Shown here piece after piece: positions 10,457 through 22,577 of a stretch of DNA of 64,000 nt (the stretch's first letter is position 1; each line of letters opens with the position of its first letter). Source of the DNA: Rutidosis leptorrhynchoides (Eukaryota; Streptophyta; Magnoliopsida; Asterales; Asteraceae). A program made the position numbers and the translations under genes. The notes beneath the pieces were generated by a model. That model saw only the letters and a list, made by a program, of their open reading frames with translations, had not been told where the DNA came from and did no database searches. The stretch lies in the NCBI RefSeq assembly GCF_046630445.1, contig NC_092333.1:1946001-2010000 (forward strand), read 5' to 3'.

Positions 10457-11395
10457 TTATATTATTACAGGTAATTCAGATTCACCATGTAAATAAGCAT
10501 ATTCCAAATGGTTTGGAAGTGGCTTTAACTCTAATTTTGGTGGTTCTTCTATCGATGATTTATATCGATATCTATCTTCTTCTTTTAACATTTGAATTTC
10601 TTCTGTTGTTGGTTCATATCCATTAGCCATTAGTGTAGCTAACATTTCAGTTTCATCAATTGGTTCAGTACATTCTCCTAAAGAACATTCTCCTGTTCCT
10701 TGTAATTCTGGAAATTCTTCTAACAATTCTGCATGTGATTCTATAGTTTGAATATAATAACATGTATCATCTGCAGATTGCGGTTGTTGCATTGCTCTAT
10801 CAACTAAAAAGGTAACACTCTCGTCCTCTATACTTAGGGTTAGTTTCTTACCAAACACGTCTATCATTGCTTTAGCCGTGTTTAAGAATGGTCTTCCTAA
10901 TATGAGAGGAACTTGAGAATCTTCTTCCATGTCCAGAACAACAAAATCTACTGGAAATACTAAAGTACCAACTTTAACTAGCATGTTCTCCATTATCCCT
11001 CTAGGATATTTTATTGATATATCGGCTAGTTGTATGCTTTTTCGTGTTGGTTTCAATTCTCCAAGGTCTAGTTTAGTGTATAGTGAATACGACATTAAAT
11101 TTATACTAGCACCTAAATCTGCCAATGTAAGACTACCCAGAAAACATGGAATTGTGAAACTTCCTGGATCAGATAGTTTTTCTGGTATCTTATTCAACAG
11201 CACTGCAGAACAATTAGCATTCATAGTAACAGCCGAGAGTTCTTCCATTTTCTTTCTATTCGAGATTAGATCTTTCAGAAATTTAGCATATCTAGGCATT
11301 CCTGAAATCACATCAATGAAAGGAAGATTTACATTTATCTGTTTAAACATATCCAAGAATTTGGATTGCTCAGCTTCGAGTCTCTCTTTTCTCAT
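10457..11395 (-). pseudogene. Gag-to-protease region, element 1
   Basis: A frame of about 312 codons carries the aspartic protease core ([20 protein letters not shown], then [23 protein letters not shown], the family's ILGRPFL flap-region block). In the polyprotein this enzyme matures Gag and Pol. The equivalent in element 3 lies at about 56400-57350. Part of a fossil element. Confidence 0.8.
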
Positions 11396-13215
11396 TTTAC
11401 TCGGGTAAGGAAGTGGTGGTTGGTATGGTTTAACATAAGGTTTAGCCTTAACTGTGTTATCTTCATTAACCTTTTCAACTACCGGTTCTTTTTACTTATC
11501 TTGATCAGGTTGTGGTTCTTATGGAGTAGGAATATCTTCATTAGAAATTACAGGTATTTCAGGTGGTTTAAGTGTAATACCACTTCTTGTGGTAATGGCT
11601 TTAGCTATTTCATTTCGGGGGTTAGCATTTGTATCACTAGGTAGACTTCCCAGTTTTCTTTCACCTATTAACCTTGCTAGGTTACTTACTTCTTGTTCCA
11701 GATTTTGAATAGAAGCTTGTTGATTTCTAAATGCTTGAGCATTTTGTTCATTTGTTTGTTTCTGAGATGTGAAAAACTATGTTTGAGATTCAACTAGCTT
11801 CGTCATAATATCTTCTAAATTCGGCTTTTTATCATCGGTTTGTGGTGGTTTGTTTTGAAAATTAGGTCTTTGCTGATTGTAAGTGTTATTGGATACTTGT
11901 TGATTACTAGGACCTTATTGGTTGTTGTATGGAATATTTCGGTTATAATTCTGGTTTTGATTGTAAATCGGTCTTGGCGGTTGATAATTATACCTAGATA
12001 ATTATTTCCAGGCCTTTGGTTTATGTATGAAACATTCTCTCTTTATTCCATTGTTAGTTCAATACTGAGACAATCTTTTGTCAAATGTGATCCTCCACAC
12101 TGCTCACAACTAATTCGTATTGAGTGTATATCCTTAGTCATCTTTTCCATTCGTCTCTCGACAGCATCTATCTTTGCTGAAATGGAATCTAAGTCATGGC
12201 TAGAATCGGCTCTAGCTGCTTTAGATGATCTAACGATATCTTTTTCTTGGTGCCACTCATGTGAGTGGGAAGCAGTGTTATCAATAATTTTATAAGCATC
12301 AGTTTCTGTTTTCTTCATAATGGAACCACCAGCTGCTATGTCTATGTCTTTCCTTGTAGTGATGTCGCATCCTTGGTAGAATATTTGTACTATTTGACAA
12401 GTGTCTAAACCATGTTGCGGACATCCTCTTAATAACTTACCAAATCTTGTCCATGCCTCATATAGAGTTTCATTTGGCTTTTGTGTGAACGTAACAATTT
12501 CCCCTTGAAGTCTCACGGCTTTAGATGCCGAAAAGAATTGTTTAAGAAATTTTTCAACTAAAATGTCCCATGTATCAATCGCCCCTTCAGGTAACGATTC
12601 TAACCAATCTTTGGCTTCTCCCTTTAAAGTCCAGGGAAATAACATGAGATATATCTGTTCATCCTCCACTTCTCTTATTTTAAATAGAGTACAGATCCTA
12701 TTAAAGGTACGAAGATGTTCGTTTGGATCTTCCTTCGGCACACCACTAAATTGGCATTGATTAGTCACCATGTGTAGAATTTGTCCTTTGATTTCATAAT
12801 CTGGCGCATTAATGTCTGGTTGAGTAATTGCGTGACCTTGGCCGGTGCGTTTAGCTCTCATTCGGTCTTCCATACTTAAAGGTTCCAGATTCTCCATGAT
12901 TGAATTTATTGAATCTGAATCACTAGAGGATTCTGATTTAATGGATCGTTCCTCAACAATCTCTGTTTGAATGATTGGTGGTTCCGGAGGAAAAATTAAT
13001 GGTTCAGGATCTCGAAATCGTCCCTGAATATTCTCCGGATTCTCAATTGTGAGGTTGGGTTCAAAAAATGGATTATCGGAAATTTGAATTGGAGTACTTG
13101 GTCGACTGGATAACGATTCTAAAGAAAAATCAACGGCGACAATATTTGCTAGATGTCTTGATCGAGTTACAGGTGGTGAACGTACAAAAGGTGGTGAATA
13201 TTTTGCTCGGTGCAT
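11396..13215 (-). pseudogene. gag: Gag region, element 1
   Basis: The start MHRAKYSPPFVRSPPVTRSRH is shared by all three Athila-like elements. The retrotransposon gag core ([20 protein letters not shown], then [14 protein letters not shown]) lies around residues 195-235. A zinc knuckle CEQCGGSHLTKDC (CX2CX3HX4C) follows near the end of the first frame, then a Gln/Asn-rich linker. The product would form the virus-like particle. The whole region is broken in an estimated two or more places. Confidence 0.8.
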
Positions 13216-14679
13216 TCACTGAATATCCTATTAGTTTTTAAAAAGAAAGAAAATTTATATAAGTTAACAAATTAATTGACTTTTCTGATTTTGCCCACTT
13301 TTCGAATAGTCAAAAGATGCAGCAGAGGGGCAGGATTCGTTTGGTCTCAATATAATTGAGTACTTTTTGGCTCCAATAACCCGGTCCACATACAAATCCA
13401 ACTATTACTACGAACCAAAAAATTTTGATGTCTATCAATTTAACCACTTAAAATAAATTTTCGTAATTAAAAGAAATTTAGAAAAGAAATAGAGAAAATT
13501 CTAAGTCCTAAAAACTAGAATGGCGAGAAATAAGAAAGAAAATGAGCGCGTCGAAATTAAAATTAAAATTAAAATTGGAGAAATAAGAAAGAAAAAGAGT
13601 GACTTATAAAACTTTAAAACACTCGACTAACCCAACCTTATTATTATCACTTACTTAAAATTAAAATTGCAAATTGAGATTACTAATTGGAGTGATAATT
13701 GATACATAGGTAAAAGGCGTCGAAAAATAAAAATAAGAAAGTAGCGCGTTGAAACTTAAAAAGGAACTAAAAACTAAGAATTAAAAGTTGCGTCTAAAAA
13801 TATTAAAGCTTACAAGTAAAACTATATTCCAAATGGCAATATCTTAAAAAGGTACTAAAATTTTAAAAACGGTGTCTCAAAATTCTAAAGCACCAAGATC
13901 TTAGTCTAAAGAAAAAGCACTTAAGGGATTTTACGGCAAAGCCTAAAAATCTAGAAGTAAAAAAAAATAACTATGGCAAAAACTATGTTTAAAACTAAGT
14001 ACAAGCGAAAAATACAAATATTACACTAAAAACAAATAAAAAGAGACAAAATATAAAAATATACTAAAATTTGTAAAAATTACAATTTTTATAAAAATAT
14101 TATTTTTATATTATTTATTTTATAAAAGTATTAATTTTATATAAATTAATTAAACTAATTAAAACTAAATAATACAAATAATAAATAAACTAAACTAAAT
14201 AATAATATTAAAAATCAACCTTAATTAGGGTTTAGATAATAATAATAATAATATATACTCCCTAATTAATGCATAATAGGGTTTCCTGTTGGCGTGTCAG
14301 ACACACTCATGCGATCGCATGAGATTTTGCCTTCGGGCTCATGCGATCGCATGAGCTAAGGTTTTGGGCCAGGTTAAGGGCTACTACAGTACCAGGCCGA
14401 GAGTTTTAATATTTTTTTGTTTTGCTGAATTATATTTATAATATATTTATATAAATTAAATAAAACTTATATTTTTACAAACTAAAAATAGAAATAAAGA
14501 AACTTTATAAAACTTAAATATTTAACAAACTCTTAAAAATAATTTTTGTTTTTCTTTTTATATTTTTGGTTTTAAAACGTATTTTTACAAAAGCGTATTT
14601 TTTATAAAAGTAACTAAAAATAAAAATCTTTTTTTTTTATATATTAGCGTTGCGCTTCCGGCGTTTAAGCAGAAATTAT
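13216..14679 (-). other. Leader between PBS and gag, element 1
   Basis: About 1.46 kb with no coding frame. In element sense it is rich in T and pyrimidines and contains repeated TTTCGACGC-like words (also in elements 2 and 3), a conserved block around ggattttacggcaaagcc (complement strand), and the palindrome pair at 14306-14356. Confidence 0.6.
14306..14356 (-). promoter_or_regulatory. Paired palindromes in the leader of element 1
   Basis: CTCATGCGATCGCATGAG (14306-14323) and GCTCATGCGATCGCATGAGC (14337-14356), with centres 32 bp apart. The core is the same as in the LTR pair, but the arms are CTC/GAG instead of CC/GG, and each arm change is matched on both sides. The flanking ctgacacg...cagaaaccctatt block is conserved in element 3, where the pair has the other core. 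Confidence 0.7.
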
Positions 14680-14697
14680 TCCCCGGCAGCGGCTCTA
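14680..14697 (-). other. Primer binding site (tRNA-Asp type), element 1
   Basis: On the element strand TAGAGCCGCTGCCGGGGA lies about 11 bases after the LTR end. It is a slightly diverged form of TGGCGCCGYTGCCGGGGA, which is complementary to the 3' end of plant tRNA-Asp and typical of the Athila/Tat lineages. Confidence 0.75.
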
Positions 14698-14708
14698 AAA
14701 ATACTTGA

Positions 14709-16056
14709 TGTTATGCGAGGTGTATATGAAATAGCTTTATTTTTACTAGGAAATACTATTAAATACGATACAATTTTACACAAGATATTTATTTATTTAT
14801 AGAATGGATATACCTAAACCTTGCTACAACACTTATAGGCAGTGTACCTAATCGTACAGTAGTGTAGTTTTTAGTAAGTCCGGTTCGTTCCACAGGGAAT
14901 CTTTTAAACAAAGCTTAACGCTATATTAGTTTTAATTTATAAAAATACAAATATATATATAAGTAATATTATTATTATAAAGGGGGGTTTTTACCGTTTA
15001 ATGACCGGTTTGTCGATTTTAAAACTTTAGTCGAAGTTAAAACCTAATGTAAAATATTAAATAAATAAAAGACTTAATTTAAAGCGTAAAATAAATAACG
15101 ATAATGAAATTGCGATAAATAAAAGTGCGATAAAATAAACTTGCGATAATTAAATAGTACGATAATTAAAAGTGCAATTAAATACAATGACAATAAATAA
15201 AAGTGCGATAATTAGAAGTGCAATTAAATATGAAAATAAAGGAATTATGCTTATTTAAACTTCCGTAATCATGATGTTTGACGTGTTGATTTTAGTTTTA
15301 TGCCCATGGGTTAATTGTCCTTTGTCCTGGATTATTTAATATGTCCGTCTGGTTTTTGTCCATAACAGTCCATCAGTCATAAATATAAAGTGCGAGTATC
15401 CTCGTCAAATTATCCTTATACCCGAAGTCAAATATTCCAGCTAATTAGGGACTTAAAATGTAACGAGGTTTTAATACTTTGCTTAATAATTACACCAGGT
15501 TATCGACTGAGTGTAACCCAAGGTTTTAATACTTTGTTATCAATTATGCCAAGTGTCCTTGTACATAATTTCACCCCTGTTTTAATAATTCCATAGACTA
15601 TTAATCCATTCCCGTGTCCGGTTAAATGAACGATTATTCGAACATATAAATATCCCGCCCATCATGTCCGATCGAGTGTATATGGTTATTTATAGGTATG
15701 TCCAATTGTAAATCTTTATATTAAAATTAACAAACTATCATTTAGTTAAACAAATATAAAGCCCATTAATAGCCCATAGTCTAATTTCCACAAGTGTCGT
15801 TCTTTTGTCCAAACTCCAATTATGGTACAAAGCCCAATTACCCAAATTTAAATATTTAGCCCAGCATCATGATTACTTCGGTATTAAATAAGCATAATAA
15901 TAACTTAGCTACGAGACATTAATGTAAAAAGGTTGAACAAAACTTAAAATGATTAAAAATAGCGTAGCGTTACACGGACAGAATTTCGACTTACACCCTT
16001 ACAACATTCGCTAACATACCCTTATTATTAGGATTAAAATTAAAATTAAAATTAAA

Positions 16057-16111
<55 letters not shown>

Positions 16112-16712
16112 TTTACGTATGAGTGAAGAGAAAAAGATATGTTAAATGATGCACCAAAGCTCGATTTTTATAGGCATGTGGGCTGGAAAAGTTAGCCATG
16201 CGATCGCATGGGATTTCTTCCTCCAGGCCATGCGATCGCATGGCAGTCGGTGACAGCTCAAAGTTCCTTGTTTTCTTGTTTGTCGACGTTTTAATTAAAT
16301 AAATATAATATATAAATAATTATAAGAATTATTTAAATATTATATTATATTTATGTGCATAGTTGACTTGTAATTTTTAGTCCGTTGCGTCGAGCGTTGA
16401 GAGTTGACTCTGGTCCCGGTTCCGGATTTTCGAACGTCCTTTCGTATAATTTAATATCTTGTACTTTGCGTTTTGCGTCTTGTACTCTTGTAATTTTGAG
16501 ATGTTTCTCATCAATAATTGGAACCACTTTGATTGTATTTTGTACTTTTGAGCTTTTTGGTCGTTTGCGTCTTCAATTCGTCGAATCTGTCTTTTGTCTT
16601 CACCTTTTATTATTTAAACGAATATCACTTGTAAATAGAACAATTGCAACTAAAAGCTTGTCTTTCTTGAGGGATAATGCTACGAAATATATGTTCGTTT
16701 TTAGCATTATCA
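14709..16712 (-). repeat. Element 1, complete 5' LTR
   Basis: 2004 bp, TGATAATGC... to ...TAACA in element sense. It contains the U3 block shared with the other Athila-type LTRs (16380-16712), palindrome pair, TATA box, and a (TA)n tract at 16062-16108. Its outer edge joins gggagctagtgatac, which continues the element 2 LTR (compare 25218 onward). Confidence 0.85.
16165..16243 (-). promoter_or_regulatory. LTR promoter: TATA box and paired palindromes (5' LTR of element 1)
   Basis: In element sense: palindrome at 16228-16243, palindrome at 16196-16211 (both CCATGCGATCGCATGG), then CCTATAAAAA (complement of 16165-16174). Centres are 32 bp apart. The TATA box is about 34 bp from the nearer centre, a spacing typical of an upstream activating site. 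Confidence 0.75.
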
Positions 16713-17860
16713 GGGAGCTAGTGATACATACTATATTTTTAACAACTATATTTGTATAAAATATATATAATTATATATAGTAATATTATTATAAAAGGGG
16801 GTTTTTACCGTTTAATGACCGGTTTGTCGATTTTATATTTTAAACGTAAAGATAAATGACGATAATATAAATGACAGAATTTAAATTGCGATAAAGTAAA
16901 TTGCAGTAATTAAGATGACAGTAAATAAAGGTACGATGAAATATGAAATAAAAGTATTATGCTTATTTAAACTTTCGAAATCATGATGTTTGACGTTTTG
17001 ATTAATTGTTACCCGTGTTAATTGTCCTTTGTCCTGGATTATTTGTTACCTATCTAGTTTTTGTCCATAATAGTCCATCGGTCATAATTATAAAATGCTC
17101 GTCAAATTAACCTTATTCCCGAAGTCAAATATTCCAACTAATTAGGGATTCGAACTGTAATAAGGTTTTAATACTTTGTTTAATAATTACACCAGGTTAT
17201 CTACTGCGTGTAATCCAAGGTTTTAATACTTTGTTAACAATTACACCAATTATCCTTGTATGTAATCCACCCCTGTTTTAATGAGATATGAATATTAATT
17301 TACCCACTTGATCAGAATGAATAATCAATTACCCAACCCGAATAATTAATTAAATGATCGTAAAAGATGTCGTATAAACGTCACTAAATAGAACATACAT
17401 AATCATTTTAATAATTATTAGATTAACTAATTTGAAGATATGTTCGACAGATTCTAATGAGTTGTCATTCGATTAGACAATACCCCATCTATTAATAGTC
17501 AATAGTCCAATGTCCACTAGTGTCGGTCTTTTGTCCAAACCTTAATTATGGTACAAAATCTAATAACCCCGTCTTAATATTTAGTCTAACATCACGATTA
17601 CTTCGGCTCAAATAAGCATAATAATAACTTAGTTACAAGACATTAATTTAAAAAGGAAGAACATAGCTTACAGTGATGATTAATCGCGTAGCGTTGCACG
17701 GATAGAATTTCGACTTACAAAACCTTAAAACATTTCTTACAATAACCCAATTATTATTAATCTTAAATTAAACTTAAAATTATAAATATAAATATATATA
17801 TAATTGATTATAGAGGAAGAATGAAAAATGGTGTATTTTTATTTCGTCCAATTCGCTGGC

Positions 17861-17939
17861 TTTTATAGGACTTGGCCAGGATTTTCTACCCATGCGATTG
17901 CATGGAAAAAGATCTTCCAGGCCATGCGATCGCATGGCC
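17861..17939 (-). promoter_or_regulatory. LTR promoter: TATA box and paired palindromes (3' LTR of element 2)
   Basis: GGCCATGCGATCGCATGGCC (17920-17939) and a copy with one changed base in the core (17890-17905), with centres 32 bp apart. The TATA box CTATAAAAG follows (complement of 17861-17869). Confidence 0.7.
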
Positions 17940-17988
17940 GCCTTGTACAGCACACATTAATTTGTTTTTTTCTTTGTCGACGTATTTA

Positions 17989-18122
<134 letters not shown>

Positions 18123-19545
18123 TATAATATATATATATATAATTTTTATTAATTATATATATATTATATTATATTCTTGTGCATAGTTGACTCGTAATTT
18201 TAGGTCCGTTGTCTCATGCGTTGATGCTCGGTTTATGTCTCGATTCCGAATTTTTGAACGTCCTTTCGTACGCGTAGATATCTTGTACTTTGCGTTTCGC
18301 AATTTGTAATTTGCACAAAAAATTATTTTCCTTAACTCCCAAAATTCGCGCAAGTCTTTTAACTCACTTTTTAGGACGCTTTTGAGTGCACTATTGCTTT
18401 AAGGACCCTTTTCCAGTTTTAGTGGCACTTTTTTTCAATTCTTTAATCTTCGTGCTTCGTCTTCGCATTTATTTATTTAAACGATTACAACTTAAAAATA
18501 GAACAATTGCAACTAAAAACTTTACATATTGGAATGATATTGCGCCTAATTATATGTTCATTTGGAGCACTATCAAATATCCCCACACTTGAACGTTGCT
18601 TGTCCTCAAGCAATACAGAACTTGAAATTAAATCACACTTCACTCGAATCACTTTTTTTATTCTCACACTTTATACATCAGTGATTTTGGTACGGCGGTA
18701 TAAACAATGATAGTAACGATGTGGTTACAGTCCCACATGACTATGAAAATTTAGATCCTTTAAGGAAATTGGATCATTATGAAAACATTTGATCTTTTGA
18801 AATTTCATTCTAGCTTTTACTCTAGATAAGTTTTCCGGAATCACCCTTCACCGGTGTTTGCAAAATGTTTTTGTGGGTTTTGTGGGTTTCAGATTTTAAA
18901 ATTTTAGTTCAAAACTTATGGTTTGTGTCACCCACTTGCTAACCTTGTATTGGGAAAGCAACATGTCCAGTATACTTGCTCCGTATATTACCTTTCGGTA
19001 AACTACCGTCCGGTTGTAAAGGAAAGCGTTGAATAAGCAACTGTTAAGGCAATGTCCTGTGACATGCTTTTAATTATGGTCAAAAACATGTCGGATGCAA
19101 TTACTATTCTTTGTAGGAGCAATAGTAAAGATCACCCTATAGTTTTTTGGTCTGGCACAAGGTACTGTCTTCGACCATGCTATGCAACCACCGTTCTTAC
19201 GGTTGACACCCGATTTGGTTCAGGTGACCTAATGAATTTCGGTGAATTCTTAGGATTTTACGTTCAATGGTAATGAACGCATTGAAAATGGGTTTTCAGA
19301 AAACAAATCGGTTTTAATTTGATCAAAATATTTTCTCGTTCAAGCTCGAGTTTAGATATCATCGAATTCTATGAGTTTGTAATTCTCAATCTTTAAAGTC
19401 AATCTCAAGGATTGAGTAATATCAGGCTTAAAAGCTGATTTTTAATCTTTAAGGAGATTATCCTTTCTGGGGGTCTGATTCATTAGTCTTATCAAGCTAA
19501 TTTGAGCGGCGCCCTCCCCATTTTATGAGACATATCCTCTCATGG

Positions 19546-19752
19546 TTAGGATAAGTCTGACCACTTGGCGACCCTGTTTGATGCTGAGGTCTGTGGATTT
19601 TTTGCTGATTTTAGAGATGACTTTTCTAGATTTTTCGTCAACCTACAGCTGGTCTGGATGACAACTTCCTGACCTAAATCAAGAAACGTGTGTCTTTTTC
19701 GGAAGACTTTACTTCCTTTTAATGATGGAATTGATTCATCGTGTAGATCCAT
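19546..19752 (-). CDS. Small conserved ORF in the element 2 3' region, function unknown
   Basis: 68 codons starting MDLHDESIPSLKGSKVFRK, matching the element 1 ORF at 2490-2756 over its last 68 residues with about six substitutions. It is retained here although pol and the env-like gene are gone. It is basic, Ser-rich, and no domain is recognised. High DNA similarity between the elements means coding function is unproven. Confidence 0.3.
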   Translation of the reverse strand: MDLHDESIPSLKGSKVFRKRHTFLDLGQEVVIQTSCRLTKNLEKSSLKSAKNPQTSASNRVAKWSDLS

Positions 19753-20292
19753 CTTTCTTTCAAATATATTACAGTAAATCGGGTAAAACTTATTAGTTTA
19801 TTCCAAAGCAAAAGTACCTGCAATAATCTTGTACAAATATGTGATATATGTTTTGAAGAACTTGGTAAATTCTTCCCACACTTAGCTTTTATTTATTCTT
19901 TTCTTTGCATTTTTATTCTCTTCTATTCCATTTTAAATGAATTCAAGCGTTTTGGGTTATTTCTTCATTTATGTTCTCTCCGAGGTAACAATAATTTCGG
20001 CATTAGCACCTAGTTTTATCGTTCATAAATATGTATAAACATGATTTTGAATTCATTTAGTTGAAATTTTTTCAAATTTCACAAAATTTGGCAATTAAAC
20101 TAAGTGTAAACCCGAGAGAATTTATAACCCTTCCCCATACTTGAGATCATGCAATGCCCTCATTTGCATGAAATCAGACTATAATTATAAATTCATGAGG
20201 GTGATTAGTGTAGAAAAGTGATTAGTAGCTTTTGCTGAACTTTAATGCCATCCTTTGAAAGTGTGCTGTTTTACCCTGTTTTGTATATAAGA

Positions 20293-20436
<144 letters not shown>

Positions 20437-20985
20437 TTATAAAACCTTTATTTATTAAAACAATTTAAATGAATAATTTTTTAAAATTTTGTTTCCTTTT
20501 ACTTTAGGTAGTTTCGGTATGTTTACCTAGTCCGTCCCTTGAAAAAATTTAAAATTTGTCATTTTTAAAGCGATTGTTTTAAAAACAAAGATTTTTGGGT
20601 TTTTTAATTTTTTTGGCATACTTTAGATCAATAATATTAAAAATAATGATAACAAAATTTGTCGCCCTGCCCTCGGGTAAAGCAATTTCGGTTCAATGAC
20701 CTAGTCTTCAACTTACGATGAATTTTAGAAATCATTTTTTAAACTTAATGAAATAAAGTAATTTTTTTGTTTTTAAATTCACACAAAACTTAAATTTAAA
20801 AATGCATATTAATTTCTTACAAAACCTACAAAACAAAAAAAAAATTAGAATGGGGGGAGAAAACCAGTTCTTTAGTGTCTGCTAGTGGAAAAGACCAATC
20901 GGATTCCATTCTCGGAACTACACGAGAATAGAACAACTAACTCTAGACAATATTTTCCTTTTAGAACGTTTGAATCTCCCCACAC

Positions 20986-21342
20986 TTAGGTAGCTGTGGT
21001 GTTGAAATTGTGATTAACTTCATTGTCAATTTCTCTTGGACCATAATCAACTTGCATATCTGTGACTTTTGCTTTAAGCCATTGATCGGATTCCTGTGTA
21101 ATATCCACAAATTCAACTAGTTGTGTCTTTTCTTTAGGCGATAGATTGGATACTAACCGGTTACATAACTTAAAGTTCTCCTTGGTTCTAGCATCGCGAA
21201 TCTGTTTAATAAGTTTCATCATTGAACTGTTAATAACGGAGTCATTTAATTTCGTATCAACAACGGGGTTCTTTGTTATCAGGTCATCATTAGGTGTCAC
21301 TTCATCTTCCCCACACTTAGGTGTTTTATTATTGTTAAGCAC
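20986..21342 (-). CDS. 118-residue tail ORF of element 2, mostly unrecognised
   Basis: The ORF follows the gag-protease frame. Its last 15 or so residues ([14 protein letters not shown]) match the C-terminus of pol in element 1. The first 100 (for example MMKLIKQIRDARTKENFKLC and SPKEKTQLVEFVDITQESD) have no counterpart in elements 1 or 3. They are charged and predicted mainly helical. It could be a module specific to the non-autonomous family or sequence carried in when the pol genes were lost. Confidence 0.45.
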   Translation of the reverse strand: MLNNNKTPKCGEDEVTPNDDLITKNPVVDTKLNDSVINSSMMKLIKQIRDARTKENFKLCNRLVSNLSPKEKTQLVEFVDITQESDQWLKAKVTDMQVDYGPREIDNEVNHNFNTTAT

Positions 21343-22577
21343 TACCGTTGGAGTTGGTAAAAAACATGGTTCTTACCAATCATTTTTGTTGGTTCAACGG
21401 TTTTGGTTGGTGGAGATTTAGACTTTCGAATCACAAAGGTGACCAATTTGTCACCATCACTAAGTGTCATTCTACCCTCTCTTACATCAAATAACGCCCC
21501 GGTGGACGCTAAGAATGGTCGACCTAAAATTAGAGGAATGTTTGAGTCCTCTTCTATGTCAATGACAATGAATTCGACTAGAAAGGTTAAATTACCTACT
21601 TGAACGGGTAGGTTGTCAGCAATTTCAACTGGGTGCCTAATGGTTTGATCAAAGAGTCTAACACTTATTTCCGTTGGACTTAACTCACCTACTCCTAATC
21701 TCTTATATAGTGAAAGAGGCATAACACTTATACTCGCACCTAAATCTGCTAGTGCATCATACATGACACAATCACTAAGTAGACAAGGAACAATAAATTC
21801 ACTCGGATCACCCAACCTGGGTGGAACTTTTGGTCGAACTGTCTTCACCGGGTTTATCTTTACAGTTTTTGTTTCTTGTACTTTCCTATTCTTCTTCTTC
21901 TTCTTCTTTCCAGAGGTATCATAAACTTTATTACCTATCACTTGCTCATACTCAACTCCTTTTCTTGGAAACGGGATGGGTGGTCTATATGGTGCCACCA
22001 CTGGCTTTACATATTCGGGTAGTGGTAGTGGCGTTGTAACTTCTTCATTGTTACTCACATCTAAAACCTTCCCATCTTCTGATGCTGGTTTTTTAGAGTT
22101 CGTTGATACCGTATTAACATTCTCATTCCGAGGATTTACTTCAGTATCACTCGGTAGTTTTCCTTGTTCCCTCTTACTCATCATGCTAGCAAGAGTACCT
22201 ACATGTTTTTCTAGATTCAAAATGGAAGCTTGTTGAGTTCTTAATGACTGATCAAACCTCTCATTTGTTTGGGTTTGAGATGTAATAAATTGTGTTTGAG
22301 ATTCCATTAGCTTTGCCATCATTTCTTCCAGATTTGGCTTTTTCTCTTCGGTTTGTTGTGGTGGTTTATACAATCTAGGTCTTTGTTGATTGAAAGTGTT
22401 ATTTTGAGTTGGTTGGTTATTCGGACCTTGTTGGTTGTACGAGTTGTTGTTGAATCCATTTGGATTGTAAAGAATGTTTTGATTTCGATTGAAGTTTGGC
22501 CTTAGCGGTTGATAATTATTTTGATAATTACTTCCCGGCCTTTGATTCATGTAGGAAACATTCTCTCGTTGTTCCAT
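21342..22577 (-). CDS. Gag C-terminal and protease region, element 2
   Basis: An open frame of 411 codons. The N-terminal part is an Asn/Gln/Pro-rich linker (from MEQRENVSYMNQRPGSNYQN) matching the element 3 gag linker. The second half has the aspartic protease core [20 protein letters not shown] and [20 protein letters not shown]. Protease kept in an element without RT suggests it still needs to process its own Gag. Protein similarity to element 1 is clearly lower here than between elements 1 and 3, so element 2 belongs to a separate subfamily. Part of a fossil element. Confidence 0.75.
   Translation of the reverse strand: MEQRENVSYMNQRPGSNYQNNYQPLRPNFNRNQNILYNPNGFNNNSYNQQGPNNQPTQNNTFNQQRPRLYKPPQQTEEKKPNLEEMMAKLMESQTQFITSQTQTNERFDQSLRTQQASILNLEKHVGTLASMMSKREQGKLPSDTEVNPRNENVNTVSTNSKKPASEDGKVLDVSNNEEVTTPLPLPEYVKPVVAPYRPPIPFPRKGVEYEQVIGNKVYDTSGKKKKKKNRKVQETKTVKINPVKTVRPKVPPRLGDPSEFIVPCLLSDCVMYDALADLGASISVMPLSLYKRLGVGELSPTEISVRLFDQTIRHPVEIADNLPVQVGNLTFLVEFIVIDIEEDSNIPLILGRPFLASTGALFDVREGRMTLSDGDKLVTFVIRKSKSPPTKTVEPTKMIGKNHVFYQLQR

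Larger units (their letters stand above)
886..16712 (-). mobile_element. Athila-like Ty3/gypsy element 1, nearly full length
   Basis: A minus-strand LTR retrotransposon of about 15.8 kb within the window. It has a complete 5' LTR (14709-16712), a tRNA-Asp-type PBS, gag, protease, RT, RNase H, integrase, an extra CCHC ORF, a spliced env-like gene and a partial 3' LTR (886-1521). The LTR starts TGATAATGC and ends ...ACA. By a hand count, about nine differences in roughly 600 aligned bases separate the two LTR copies (about 1.5%). At commonly used plant rates this gives roughly half a million years or a little more. The element is broken, with an estimated handful of breaks in coding regions, but pol is open for 930 codons. 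It lies inside the 3' LTR of element 2, and its right flank gggag continues that LTR. Confidence 0.85.

Noticed and set aside
10929-11408. Plus-strand frame of 159 codons opposite the protease (also 56401-56892 minus and similar frames opposite pol)
   Set aside because: Shadow frames antisense to well-supported protease and pol domains.
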